Positions 1 to 7,329 of a stretch of DNA of 47,229 nt are shown in pieces. The notes under the pieces are model-generated. The model worked only from the letters and a program-made list of their open reading frames with translations, had not been told where the DNA came from and did not search any database. The DNA comes from an uncultured Victivallis sp. (GTDB lineage Bacteria; Verrucomicrobiota; Lentisphaeria; Victivallales; Victivallaceae): positions 1 through 47,229 of the forward strand of contig CALXOA010000099.1 in assembly GCA_944389895.1 (NCBI GenBank), given 5' to 3'. The position numbers and the translations under genes were made by a program. Each line of letters starts with the position of its first letter. The stretch's first letter is position 1.

Positions 1-96
1 AAAACGCCAATGCAGACATTCCTGGATTCATTGCCTTTTGCAAAAGAGAAAATGTTGCAGTATAGTAACAACATTCCAAGCCAAAAGGAAATATGA
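1..96 (+). CDS. 3' end of a transposase, probably IS481 family (partial)
   Basis: The window opens inside a reading frame of 31 codons that ends at TGA 94-96. Its tail reads KTPMQTFLDSLPFAKEKM and then a short polar end. This resembles the C-terminus of IS481-type DDE transposases, where a GKTPMQTF-like motif closes the integrase core; that family match is from memory. The rest of the gene lies left of the window. Just after the stop, bases 94-127 end in TTCTACA, so the inward-reading end would begin TGTAGAAG, the TGT start expected of an IS481-type terminal repeat. I infer that the element ends near 127. The other end cannot be seen here. Confidence 0.6.
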   Translation, partial: KTPMQTFLDSLPFAKEKMLQYSNNIPSQKEI

Positions 97-127
97 CAGA
101 TCGTCAGATGATGTCGTAACTTCTACA
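94..127. repeat. probable right terminal sequence of the IS element
   Basis: Directly after the transposase stop the sequence holds a small TGAC/GTCA hairpin (94-97 with 103-106) and then runs to TTCTACA at 121-127. Read inward it starts TGTAGAAGTTACGAC. This fits an IS481-type inverted end. The partner end and any target duplication lie outside the window, so the exact boundary is inferred. Confidence 0.4.
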
Positions 128-269
128 TCGGACACTGCCTAGACTTCATCCGGCGGTCGACATTCGAGAGCCGAATGACTCCGCCTGGAGTTGTAAAAAT
201 TCACATAATGCTGATTTAACGACTTATCTTTTCTTCAGCAGATCCTAAATACCCGCACCCTGAGATGTT

Positions 270-686
270 TTAAAGACGCTGAGGATGCTTCAGCAAATAG
301 ATTGTGAAGCCATATGAGAGGAAAATATTTAATCTAAAAGGATTGGCGATTAGATGAATATAATGAAATATTTTATTTTCAATAAATACGGAAATCGGAC
401 TTACAATAGCGCTGATGATAAATGAGTATAACACAGAATATAAAAAGATAGTAATAAATATCGTAAAGATGCAGTTGCACTTTTTAGAAATGTAGTAATA
501 CGGAAGTAATGCAATTATTGCTAATATCATTGAATTTGTATTATCAATCGTCATCATCGAGTCACGAATAAAGAAAGTAATAGGTCTAAAAAATATGACG
601 AATAGTAAAAGCATGGTCGTTTGTTGACTGCCTGATAAATGAATATTTTTTTGCAAAATCTCATAATCAATAATAAAGTGTTTCAT
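270..686 (-). CDS. small hypothetical multi-pass membrane protein
   Basis: A 138-residue protein that I do not recognise. It is mostly hydrophobic, with about four possible membrane segments: near residues 25-45 (LLLFVIFFRPITFF), 52-68, 72-100 and the C-terminal part (IFLSYGFTIYLL). The coding DNA is strikingly AT-rich compared with the GC-rich genes elsewhere in the window, which suggests recent acquisition. Its ATG (686-684) overlaps the TGA of the 61-residue frame upstream in an ATGA arrangement, typical of translational coupling. It lies between an IS end and a DUF6528-like gene. It could be a real accessory gene or a remnant; no function can be given. Confidence 0.4.
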   Translation of the reverse strand: MKHFIIDYEILQKNIHLSGSQQTTMLLLFVIFFRPITFFIRDSMMTIDNTNSMILAIIALLPYYYISKKCNCIFTIFITIFLYSVLYSFIISAIVSPISVFIENKIFHYIHLIANPFRLNIFLSYGFTIYLLKHPQRL

Positions 687-868
687 ACAATCTCCACTTT
701 CTTTTCGTATTGTAACTGTTCGGCAGTGTCCGCTATTTTGCGCACATTTGTTTCTGAGCGATTACAGATGATAAATGTGAGTTGGCGCAGCCGAAGCAAC
801 CGACCGAACCGAATCTCTTTTTCATCGATTTTAATCGCTCCGGAAGTTGCCTTTTCGTTTTCCTGCAT
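683..868 (-). CDS. small hypothetical protein, coupled to the membrane protein
   Basis: A 61-residue charged protein beginning MQENEKATSGAIKIDEKEI, with no family I recognise. It has Lys/Glu-rich ends and a central RLLRLRQLTFIICNR stretch. The stop codon TGA (685-683) overlaps the start codon of the next frame (ATG 686-684), so the two may be translated as a pair. A weak GGGA ribosome site sits just upstream of its ATG. Small paired frames beside an IS end can be toxin-antitoxin or phage remnants, but nothing in either sequence shows that. Short length and lack of a family keep confidence low. Confidence 0.35.
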   Translation of the reverse strand: MQENEKATSGAIKIDEKEIRFGRLLRLRQLTFIICNRSETNVRKIADTAEQLQYEKKVEIV

Positions 869-1031
869 TACATTTCCCGTAGCCTGTTTCCCTCTCTCTG
901 GTTAAAGTCTGATCACTGGAATCAATCAGAAAACAGGCCCTTCTTCAAGTGCCCTCTCTCAAAATGTGCGCAATTTTCCGACCGTCATCGTCGGCAATGA
1001 AAATACGCTAAAGGAAGCATCACCATGCTCC

Positions 1032-1043
1032 TGACGTACGTCA
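1032..1043. promoter_or_regulatory. 12-bp perfect palindrome TGACGTACGTCA
   Basis: A perfect palindrome lies in the 219-bp gap between the 61-residue frame and the end of the DUF6528-like gene. It could be an operator for the two AT-rich small frames, which are read leftward from position 868. No promoter could be placed next to it with confidence. Confidence 0.25.
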
Positions 1044-1087
1044 TCATCATCTGGCGCATGGATCAAAAATCGGGGAAATGTTATCAT

Positions 1088-2056
1088 TTAGTGCTTCAGG
1101 TGCGGAATCCAGCGGGCCTTGTAGATTTTTGCACCCGGCAGGTGACAGCTCGTTGAAAGTTTTCTGTCATCTAGAAAGTGTACAGCCGGTGACCACCAGC
1201 TTTCCGTTGGTTTAAGCATCAACTCCTTGCCTGCAAAAATACTGATACTCTTGATATTGGCAAGCGTATGGCTGATCGAATAACTCCGTGTTCTGAGGTC
1301 AAAACGATAGATTACTTTCCCTGCCGTCATGAGCAGTTGCTCGCCATCGGATGTCAATACCAGATCATGGCCGTTGAGTCGCAGATAAGCTCCGCGCCCC
1401 TGAGGTTCCGGGTCGATTATGGGATAAAAGCCCACCTGCTTCAGAGCCGGATGTTCCGAGTCTGCATGATACTGCCACTCGCAAATTCCCCAGCGGCCGC
1501 TCGACCAGAGTCGCTCGCGTTTCGCATCCCAGACAACCCCGTGCGCATCGTCCGCGAAATATTGTTCCATCGGAGTTGACCCCGGATCAGCCGGGTTGTA
1601 TTTTGCCAGATTGAATAGACGAAGATAACTGCCGTTGCTGGATGCCGTTACAACATTGCCATCCGGCAACAGAGCGGCGGAATGCGGGTTGTTGTGCGGA
1701 TAAACGTGCCAGATTACCCGTTTGTCGGCAATCCGAATCAGAGCCGCTCCACCATAGGAGGCTGTTACCAGAAGATGTGTGTTATCCAAAACAGGTTTGA
1801 CTTCACTCGGATCCCGGAACAACTCATTGCAGGGGCGTGTCTCCGGATCGTTGGAGCATGGCAGGAAAAGTTGTTTATCTACGACGGGGTTCCAACTCCA
1901 GACGCGCGCTTCCGGGTTATCCCAGAATTGCTTCAAGGACAAAATCACATATGCAGGCTCTGCCTGCTCCGCTATGACGATATCCGGCAATTGCTCCTCC
2001 CCTCCCAGAAGAATAGGTGACAGAGCCAGCACTCCCAGCTTTCCCAATCGATTCAT
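1088..2056 (-). CDS. DUF6528-like exported beta-propeller protein
   Basis: 322 residues. The N-terminus MNRLGKLGVLALSPILLGG looks like a short signal sequence. The body has repeated short beta-propeller-like blades: SWNPVVDKQ, HSAALLPDGNVVTASSNGSYLRL, HGVVWDAKRERLW and LTSDGEQLLMTAGKVIYRF. The pattern of comparing stored values with display strings recalls the DUF6528 family seen in Bacteroidetes and Lentisphaerota; the family name is from memory and the role is unknown. The start has an AGGA ribosome site about ten bases upstream. A two-codon frame (ATG AAG TAA) runs into the start as TAATG. The gene stands alone, downstream of a gene-poor stretch. Confidence 0.65.
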   Translation of the reverse strand: MNRLGKLGVLALSPILLGGEEQLPDIVIAEQAEPAYVILSLKQFWDNPEARVWSWNPVVDKQLFLPCSNDPETRPCNELFRDPSEVKPVLDNTHLLVTASYGGAALIRIADKRVIWHVYPHNNPHSAALLPDGNVVTASSNGSYLRLFNLAKYNPADPGSTPMEQYFADDAHGVVWDAKRERLWSSGRWGICEWQYHADSEHPALKQVGFYPIIDPEPQGRGAYLRLNGHDLVLTSDGEQLLMTAGKVIYRFDLRTRSYSISHTLANIKSISIFAGKELMLKPTESWWSPAVHFLDDRKLSTSCHLPGAKIYKARWIPHLKH

Positions 2057-2413
2057 TACTTCATTTTCCTATGATAAAATTCCACTTCAACGCCGAAAAA
2101 ACTCAATTTTTTACAGGTCTGAGTTGAGTAAAATCTTCAAACATCCAACGATTTTTTTATGTTCGATATACGACATCGAGGAATCTGCGAGCCCAGGCGA
2201 CATATTGGCTTTGCCCCTCCCCGCCGACTTTTAACCGTGTCATGTGTGGGAATAAATGATTCTGTTTTCAATAAAAACAGGTGGCACTTTTCACCATGTT
2301 GATAAATTGACAGCCAATATGATACAACAATGCATCATGTTCAGTCAACAAGAGTAAGATAGCATGAAAAATTCTGATTGCAATCGGAATTTCTGAATCA
2401 TAAATCAAATTGA

Positions 2414-2462
2414 CCGGTGCTTCCGGATCGGCTTTCATGAAAAGGCGATCCGGAAGCACCGG
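2414..2462. repeat. 17-bp perfect inverted repeat with nested palindrome
   Basis: Arms CCGGTGCTTCCGGATCG (2414-2430) and CGATCCGGAAGCACCGG (2446-2462) match 17 of 17. The 15-base loop itself contains the palindrome TTTCATGAAA (2433-2442). Neither strand has a clear T tract after the stem, so a simple intrinsic terminator is not the obvious reading. A REP-like or miniature-element palindrome is an alternative. Confidence 0.6.
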
Positions 2463-2614
2463 ACTCCTCCGAAAGACGGAGTGAATCTGGGAATAATCCT
2501 TCGATTGTAATTACCTGCCGTCACGAAACGCTTGATGTTGTGCAGCACCGGGTTGTTGATGAATGTACTGACTTTGGCAATGATGTGCGTCCATACCAGA
2601 AATCAGGGATGTTG

Positions 2615-2708
2615 ACTCCGAGTGAAGCGGAACGGAATTTCGCAGATGAAAAAAAGAGTATTTGGGAATTTCCAATAAAAAGTGTTCCCAATACCCTTGC
2701 AGTATCAA
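2615..2708 (-). terminator. dispersed repeat copy 1, terminator-like, after the MATE gene
   Basis: This 94-bp block starts ACTCCGAGTGAAGCGGAACGG and ends AGTATCAA. It recurs almost intact at 5838-5934. Inside it, GTATTTGGGA (from 2659) pairs with TCCCAATAC. On the minus strand that hairpin is followed by a T-rich run (CTCTTTTTTTCAT), which makes a Rho-independent terminator for leftward transcription. The MATE gene ends at 2753, about 45 bases before it, so this is its likely terminator. Confidence 0.6.
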
Positions 2709-2752
2709 TCCGCGCACGAGATTACATCGGGATTGACCTTTTCCCGGGATGG

Positions 2753-4132
2753 TTACGCGCCGCTCTTCTCCGGATAGGAGATTTTCCGGATCCAGGTGTA
2801 GCGGTTCAGTTTGACCGCTGCGACCGCGCATTTCAGCACCTGATCCGATTTCAGGCAGGCAAACACGACCAGCGGCGTGCAGTGGAAGAGGAAGGCTGTC
2901 ATTACCGAGGACGGCAGCACGATCAGCCACATGAAGATCAGGTCGTTTTTGAGGACGAAGTCGGTCTCTCCGCCGGCGCGGACAATTCCGACCAGCGCGG
3001 GCATCTGGTAGGCGGTTCCGACCGTCGTCACCGAAAGCACGGTCATGAAGTCCAGTGAAAGCCGGGCCGACTCCGGTGACAGCTCTGAAAAGAACAGCAG
3101 AATCGGATCCTTGAGCACAAAGAGTGCCGTCCCGCTGCAGAGGCCGATCAGCAGAAAGAGCATCTGGAAGGTGCGTGTGTACGGCTTGACGAGGTCGAAC
3201 CCTCTTTCGCCGATGTTTTTGCCGGTCATGACCGCCGCTGCACTGGAGGAGGCCATCGCGAAGACCGTGACGATCTGAAAGACCGTGGTCGCCACGGAGT
3301 TTGCCGCGATGGCGCTGCTGCCCATGTGGCCGAGAATGCCGGTCTGAATCGCCATGGCGATTCCCCAGAGCGCACCGGAGAGAAAGACCGGCGAACCGAC
3401 CCGGATGTAGTCGCGCAGCATCTGCCGGTTGAGTTTCCGCAGGAGGTGGGGCAGGCGCAGCTCCACCTTGTGATCGGCGAAGCGGACATATGCGGCGATC
3501 AGTCCGAGTTCGAGCAACCGGGCGCACAACGTTGCGATCGCGGCACCGGCACAGCCGAGTTCCGGGAAGCCGCCGTTGCCGAAAATCAGCAGATAGTTCA
3601 GCGTCACGTTGGCGGCGAAGGTTACGATCGACAGATAGAAACTGATCCGGACGGTTTCCACGCTTCGGAGCATGATCATCAGAATCTGCGACACCGCGAA
3701 AACCGGATAGGAGAATCCGATGATCCGTGCGTATTTCGCTCCTTCGTCGATAATGGCTCCGTCGGTGGTCAGGAGCTGCAGGACGGCTTCCGGCACGAGC
3801 AGGACCGCCAGTGCCGGAATAATCGACAGGGCGACCCCGATCCGGAGCGCGATGTTCGTGACCTCCCGGATCGGTTCGATTTTCCCTTCCCCCCAGCTGC
3901 GGGAGGAGAAGATCAACGCTCCTTCGGCCACGCCGAAGACCAGCATCTGCAGCAGGAACTGCACCTGATTGAGCAGGGCGACCCCCGAAAGCGAGGTTTC
4001 CGAATAGCGGGCCAGCATGATTGCATCGGCGAGGTTGACGGCAAAGACGATCGCATTCTGCAGTGCGATGGTTGCGGTCATCGAGAAGAATGTAAGATAG
4101 AAGCGGCGGTCCCGCATGAAAAACGTCGACAT
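2753..4132 (-). CDS. MATE-family multidrug/cation antiporter
   Basis: 459 residues from ATG 4132-4130, the usual MATE length of about 450. An upstream extension of the frame is possible but lies beyond the promoter described at 4211-4239. The protein is a run of about twelve membrane helices in two similar halves. Examples are FFSMTATIALQNAIVFAVNLAD, with the N-terminal NLADAIMLAR motif typical of the family, and LSGALWGIAMAIQTGILG in the second half. MATE proteins export drugs or toxic metabolites in exchange for Na+ or H+. The substrate here is unknown. An AGGA site lies about twelve bases before the start; MRDRRF (4117) is an alternative start. The gene is divergent from a Gfo/Idh/MocA gene, and a terminator-like repeat follows it. 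Confidence 0.88.
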   Translation of the reverse strand: MSTFFMRDRRFYLTFFSMTATIALQNAIVFAVNLADAIMLARYSETSLSGVALLNQVQFLLQMLVFGVAEGALIFSSRSWGEGKIEPIREVTNIALRIGVALSIIPALAVLLVPEAVLQLLTTDGAIIDEGAKYARIIGFSYPVFAVSQILMIMLRSVETVRISFYLSIVTFAANVTLNYLLIFGNGGFPELGCAGAAIATLCARLLELGLIAAYVRFADHKVELRLPHLLRKLNRQMLRDYIRVGSPVFLSGALWGIAMAIQTGILGHMGSSAIAANSVATTVFQIVTVFAMASSSAAAVMTGKNIGERGFDLVKPYTRTFQMLFLLIGLCSGTALFVLKDPILLFFSELSPESARLSLDFMTVLSVTTVGTAYQMPALVGIVRAGGETDFVLKNDLIFMWLIVLPSSVMTAFLFHCTPLVVFACLKSDQVLKCAVAAVKLNRYTWIRKISYPEKSGA

Positions 4133-4210
4133 GAAGCGAATCCTGTTTTCTTGAGCCGTCCGGCTGATTTCTGCCCGGCGTTTCCGTGAATTCGCGTCGG
4201 CGCAGTGCTT

Positions 4211-4239
4211 AAAATACAACCGCTCCAGGCTTTCGTCAA
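4211..4239 (-). promoter_or_regulatory. promoter of the MATE gene
   Basis: On the minus strand: TTGACG (4239-4234), a 17-bp spacer, then TATTTT (4216-4211). The transcript would begin near 4204 and leave a leader of about 72 nt before the MATE start. Its -35 is one base away from the -35 of the divergent gene. Confidence 0.7.
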
Positions 4240-4240
4240 A

Positions 4241-4269
4241 TTGACTTTTTCCGGAAACAGGAATATCTT
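4241..4269 (+). promoter_or_regulatory. promoter of the Gfo/Idh/MocA gene
   Basis: TTGACT (4241-4246), a 17-bp spacer, TATCTT (4264-4269). Transcription would begin near 4276, about 28 bases before the chosen ATG at 4304. This rules out the longer reading frame that opens at 4205. Confidence 0.7.
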
Positions 4270-4303
4270 TACCAGAAAAACCGTCGATGCGGAGACGATT
4301 CCC

Positions 4304-5314
4304 ATGATACGATTTGCGACGATCGGCACGAATTTCGTGACCGGCTGGATGCTCGAAGCTGCCCGGAACTGTCCGGAGCTGCACTATGCGGCCGTCTATT
4401 CGCGGAGTGTGGAAAGGGGGCGCGACTTCGCCGCCCGGTACGGTGCGGAGACGATTTATACGGATCTCGATGCGCTTGCGGCGGATCCCGGTGTTGATGC
4501 GGTCTACATTGCGAGCCCAAACTGCATGCACTTCGAACAGGCTGCGCGGATGCTTTCGCACGGAAAACATGTTCTCTGTGAAAAGACGATCACCTCCAAC
4601 CGGCACGAACTGCGTCGGCTTCTGGAAATTGCGTCCACCAACAGGGTGATCCTGCTTGAGGCAATGCGTTCGGTATTTACGCCGGGATTCCGGGCGATTG
4701 AGGAGAATCTGCCGAAACTCGGCCGGATCCGGCGCGTGAGTTTCCAGTACTGCCAGTATTCATCCCGGTATGACAAGTTCAAGGCTGGGATTGTCGAAAA
4801 CGCATTCAACCCAGCGCTTTCGAACGGGGCGCTTATGGACATCGGCGTCTATTGCGTACATCCGCTTGTGAAGCTTTTCGGCCGTCCGGACCGCATTGTT
4901 GCCGACGCGGTGTTTCTCGAAAACGGCGTGGATGGCGCCGGGACGATCCTCGGCAGCTGGAAATGCGGCATGCAGGCTGAACTGCTCTACTCGAAGGTCA
5001 CGAACAGCCGGCTTGCGAGTCAGATTCAAGGGGAGGCGGGCAGTATGATCATCCGGGAGATTGCGAACCCGTATGAGGTGACGGTGATCGGCAACGACGG
5101 GAAAAGCGAGAGTGTCTACTCCGAGCCTTACGAGTCGAACAACATGATCTGCGAACTCCGGGAGTGGTGTCGGCTGATCCGGTCGAAGAGTGGGGAAAAC
5201 CCGCACAACCGGGCTTCGCAGCTTGCACTCGAAGTGATGGATGAGGCGCGGCGTCTCACCGGAATCTGTTTCCCCGCGGATGATGAGGCGTGGGAGGAAC
5301 GGTCCGACGCGTGA
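4304..5314 (+). CDS. Gfo/Idh/MocA-family NAD(P)-dependent oxidoreductase
   Basis: 336 residues, normal for the family. The N-terminal Rossmann fold opens MIRFATIGTNFVTG. The family EKP motif appears as CEKTIT (E93, K94), with Lys94 the expected catalytic lysine. The DIGVYCVHPLVKLFG segment belongs to the C-terminal alpha/beta domain that binds the sugar or related substrate. Such enzymes oxidise or reduce sugars, inositols or sugar acids with NAD(P)H; the substrate cannot be read from the sequence. The ATG at 4304 is chosen because GGAG lies ten bases upstream and the promoter at 4241-4269 excludes the earlier ATG at 4205. The gene is monocistronic and divergent from a MATE exporter. Confidence 0.9.
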   Translation: MIRFATIGTNFVTGWMLEAARNCPELHYAAVYSRSVERGRDFAARYGAETIYTDLDALAADPGVDAVYIASPNCMHFEQAARMLSHGKHVLCEKTITSNRHELRRLLEIASTNRVILLEAMRSVFTPGFRAIEENLPKLGRIRRVSFQYCQYSSRYDKFKAGIVENAFNPALSNGALMDIGVYCVHPLVKLFGRPDRIVADAVFLENGVDGAGTILGSWKCGMQAELLYSKVTNSRLASQIQGEAGSMIIREIANPYEVTVIGNDGKSESVYSEPYESNNMICELREWCRLIRSKSGENPHNRASQLALEVMDEARRLTGICFPADDEAWEERSDA

Positions 5315-5837
5315 ATGGTACCCGCGTTTCCCGGTAGAACGGGATTGAAATGATCCGCGATCATGAGGATCGACATGGAAAACCATTTCCCCATAAAATG
5401 TTATGATGCAAAGAGCACATGACGGGAAGAATCACATCTATTCAGCCTGAAACAGGGTCTTATGCGGGTTGTCGAACTGCGCCTCTCTCCCGATAGGACA
5501 ACTTCTCAGGGAAAGACTGGAGTAAGAGCTTTTGAGTTACTGTATCTCGTTGCTTGCCGATTACAAGTTTTGCAATAGACGACGCCGTGTTACGAATACA
5601 ATATGCGTTTAGTTTCCCGGGACGGGAACGTGTTACAAACGCGAGGTTAACAGTTTCCAACGTGGACAAAATAACCATTTTCGAAAAAATTCGGAAAATT
5701 TAAAAGAAGTGGCATTTTCTCCAGCGTTTAAACTTGAAAATGGTAGAACAGCATGATGTAGAAACAGAATCCCCATAGAATATAAGTAAAAGGATTTTGT
5801 TGTCTGCAATCAGGTGCTCGAGGAAGAGAGTGTGCAA
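5315..5837. other. gene-poor stretch
   Basis: I see no supportable gene between the oxidoreductase and the repeat next to tRNA-Val. Base composition is more AT-rich than in the flanking genes. A 72-codon minus-strand frame (5678-5460) has no recognisable content. A second one (5915-5700) runs through the repeat and is probably spurious. Confidence 0.5.
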
Positions 5838-5934
5838 ACTCCGAGTGAAGCGAAACGGAATTTCGCAGTTAAAAAAGAAAAGAGTATTTTGGAATTTCCA
5901 ACAAAAAGTGTCCAAAATACCCTTACAGTATCAA
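5838..5934 (-). terminator. dispersed repeat copy 2, terminator-like, after tRNA-Val
   Basis: A 97-bp copy of the block at 2615-2708, in the same orientation. The stem GTATTTTGGA (5884-5893) with TCCAAAATAC (5911-5920) is a perfect 10 bp. The two copies differ by paired changes within the stem (TTGG/CCAA here, TGGG/CCCA there), so base pairing is preserved. On the minus strand the stem is followed by a T-rich run. It begins two bases after the CCA of tRNA-Val and so is the likely terminator of that tRNA. Confidence 0.65.
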
Positions 5935-5935
5935 A

Positions 5936-6012
5936 TGGTGGGCGGCACGAGACTCGAACTCATGACCTCTGCCGTGTGAAAGCAGCGCTCTAGCCAGCTG
6001 AGCTAGCCGCCC
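5936..6012 (-). tRNA. tRNA-Val (anticodon CAC)
   Basis: On the minus strand the acceptor GGGCGGC (6012-6006) pairs with GCCGCCC (5946-5940), followed by discriminator A and an encoded CCA. The D arm is GCTC/GAGC. The anticodon arm is CTGCT-TTCACAC-GGCAG, giving anticodon CAC. The T arm is ATGAG-TTCGAGT-CTCGT. All four stems pair. It has its own promoter (6037-6065), and a terminator-like repeat abuts its 3' end. Confidence 0.95.
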
Positions 6013-6036
6013 ATACCGGATGTACCGGTAAAAACT

Positions 6037-6065
6037 AATATATTCCCGGACTTGGCCTTTTTCAA
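6037..6065 (-). promoter_or_regulatory. promoter of tRNA-Val
   Basis: Minus strand: TTGAAA (6065-6060), a 17-bp spacer, TATATT (6042-6037). The start would fall about 18 bases before the mature tRNA. The -35 box lies inside the hairpin at 6046-6071. Confidence 0.75.
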
Positions 6066-6071
6066 GTCCGG
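6046..6071 (-). terminator. hairpin after the DapB-like gene
   Basis: CCGGACTTG (6046-6054) pairs perfectly with CAAGTCCGG (6063-6071) across an 8-base loop. It lies 24 bases after the stop of the dehydrogenase gene and has no T tract after it. It may end or attenuate that transcript, and it also covers the -35 box of tRNA-Val. Confidence 0.45.
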
Positions 6072-6094
6072 AGAGACTTTTTCTTGCTGAAAAA

Positions 6095-7093
6095 TCAGAT
6101 CCCGCAACCCGTGATCGGCGGAATATCCAGCATCGTCAGCAATCCGGAGCTGTTCAACCCGGCGACGCGGATCGCCGCATTCAATGCGATCGCACAGGTG
6201 CCGCGGTCGCCGTTGACTCCTCCGGAGAGTGTACTGTCCAGCACCGGTTCGCCTTCCAGACGAACCCGGTCCGTCGAACCGGGTTCTCCGATTGCCGCGA
6301 CAAATTCGAGCCGGATCACCTCGCGCCCTCCCGCGAAACCGCAGCCGCGCTGCCGAACGCCACGCGCCATACCGGCCCGCACCGGAATTGCCCCGGGCAG
6401 CACAAGATCAGATTCAGCCATGACCGGTTCAATTGTCTCGGTGACCTCTTCGAGCTTCCAGCCGAGAGCGGCTCCGATGAAATGAACCGACTCCGGCAAC
6501 CCCACGTGACGGAGGTTGCCGGCCTGCCGGTTCCTCTCAAATTCAGCCGGCGTCTGCCCGGCGCCGATTTTCTTCTGAAATGCCGGTCGGCGCGGCGATG
6601 CATCCTGGCTCCGTTCGACCAGAACATGACGGATATTGCTCGTCAACGCCGACAACGCCGCAACCCGGTAGTCCATCAGAAAACCGGGGTTGATTCCGAT
6701 TCCGAGCACCGAAACCGCCGCGGCGCGGGCCGCGGCATCGATTGATTTTGCCGCCTCCGGATGAAGTTCCCACGGGAAAAAAAGCTCCTCGCAGGTCGTC
6801 ACTACCGGCAACCCTTCCCGCACCAGAGCGATGATCGTTTCCGCGCAGCGGTCGGCGCTTGAAACGGTCGTCACCACCGCGACGTCCGCACGGTCTCCTG
6901 TTCCGGAGACGGAGGCGGAAATCGCAATTCCGACGGGAGTCTCCCCCGCCGTTACGCCCGCATCCCGACCGGTGAGCGCCGGATCGGAATCGATGACTCC
7001 GGCAAGCTCAAGATCATCGCGGCGCAGCAGTGCCCGGTAAAGCATCCGGCCGATCTGGCCGAATCCCACCAGCAGAATCCTTGTTTTTGACAT
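6095..7093 (-). CDS. DapB-like NAD(P)-dependent dehydrogenase
   Basis: 332 residues. The N-terminal Rossmann fold MSKTRILLVGFGQIGRML is followed by the layout of dihydrodipicolinate reductase-like proteins. The segment PVVTTCEELFFPWELHPEAA, then LGIGINPGFLMDYRV, recalls 2,4-diaminopentanoate dehydrogenase-type enzymes rather than true DapB, which is shorter (about 240-270) and has a different C-terminal domain. The likely role is reduction or oxidative deamination of an amino-acid-derived substrate; the substrate is not known. It stands alone between tRNA-Val and rpsO, divergent from rpsO. A possible promoter is TTGAAA near 7157-7162, but its -10 is poor. Confidence 0.65.
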   Translation of the reverse strand: MSKTRILLVGFGQIGRMLYRALLRRDDLELAGVIDSDPALTGRDAGVTAGETPVGIAISASVSGTGDRADVAVVTTVSSADRCAETIIALVREGLPVVTTCEELFFPWELHPEAAKSIDAAARAAAVSVLGIGINPGFLMDYRVAALSALTSNIRHVLVERSQDASPRRPAFQKKIGAGQTPAEFERNRQAGNLRHVGLPESVHFIGAALGWKLEEVTETIEPVMAESDLVLPGAIPVRAGMARGVRQRGCGFAGGREVIRLEFVAAIGEPGSTDRVRLEGEPVLDSTLSGGVNGDRGTCAIALNAAIRVAGLNSSGLLTMLDIPPITGCGI

Positions 7094-7205
7094 GGAAAAA
7101 CCGTCCCTTCTTCAAGATTGCTTTCATCCGGTAATGTTCCACGGGAAGGCGTTTTTTTCAAACCATTTCCGGTGGAAAAAAATGATTTTTTCCAGACAAT
7201 GAAAT

Positions 7206-7234
7206 TTGCAAATCCGGTAGTGAAGGGTTATTTT
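7206..7234 (+). promoter_or_regulatory. rpsO: promoter of rpsO
   Basis: TTGCAA (7206-7211), a 17-bp spacer, TATTTT (7229-7234). The transcript would begin near 7241 and give a leader of about 89 nt before the rpsO start. The leader contains a CTCC/GGAG hairpin. S15 often represses its own mRNA through its leader, but the sequence alone does not prove that here. Confidence 0.65.
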
Positions 7235-7329
7235 AATAAATCTGTCAACGGTTCAGGTGGTTGTCGTCTCCTTTTGTCCGGAGCGGCTCTGCTGCCGAAC
7301 ACGCAATTCATCAGAAAGGATTTTGCGAA

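Larger units (their letters stand above)
2057..2752. other. gene-poor stretch with hairpins and a repeat copy
   Basis: I see no convincing gene in these 696 bases. They hold a CTGTTTT/AAAACAG hairpin (2262-2280), a 17-bp perfect inverted repeat (2414-2462), a small ACTCC/GGAGT hairpin (2463-2482) and one copy of a dispersed repeat (2615-2708). On the minus strand, about 2571 to 2435, a frame reads AKVSTFINNPVLHNIKRF and ends inside the inverted repeat. It may be a gene remnant but I cannot assign it. Confidence 0.5.

Noticed and set aside
2268..2459. A 63-codon minus-strand frame starting in the inverted repeat.
   Set aside because: It begins inside the hairpin, has no clear ribosome site, and no family is recognised.
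2701..2735. Possible tRNA remnant next to repeat copy 1 (GCACGAGA is shared with tRNA-Val).
   Set aside because: Only eight bases match and no stem can be formed. Chance is enough.
5460..5678. A 72-codon minus-strand frame in the gap before tRNA-Val.
   Set aside because: No family, no ribosome site worth noting and no neighbours to support it.
5700..5915. A 71-codon minus-strand frame over the repeat.
   Set aside because: It is made mostly of the dispersed repeat and its hairpin, and no protein family is recognised.
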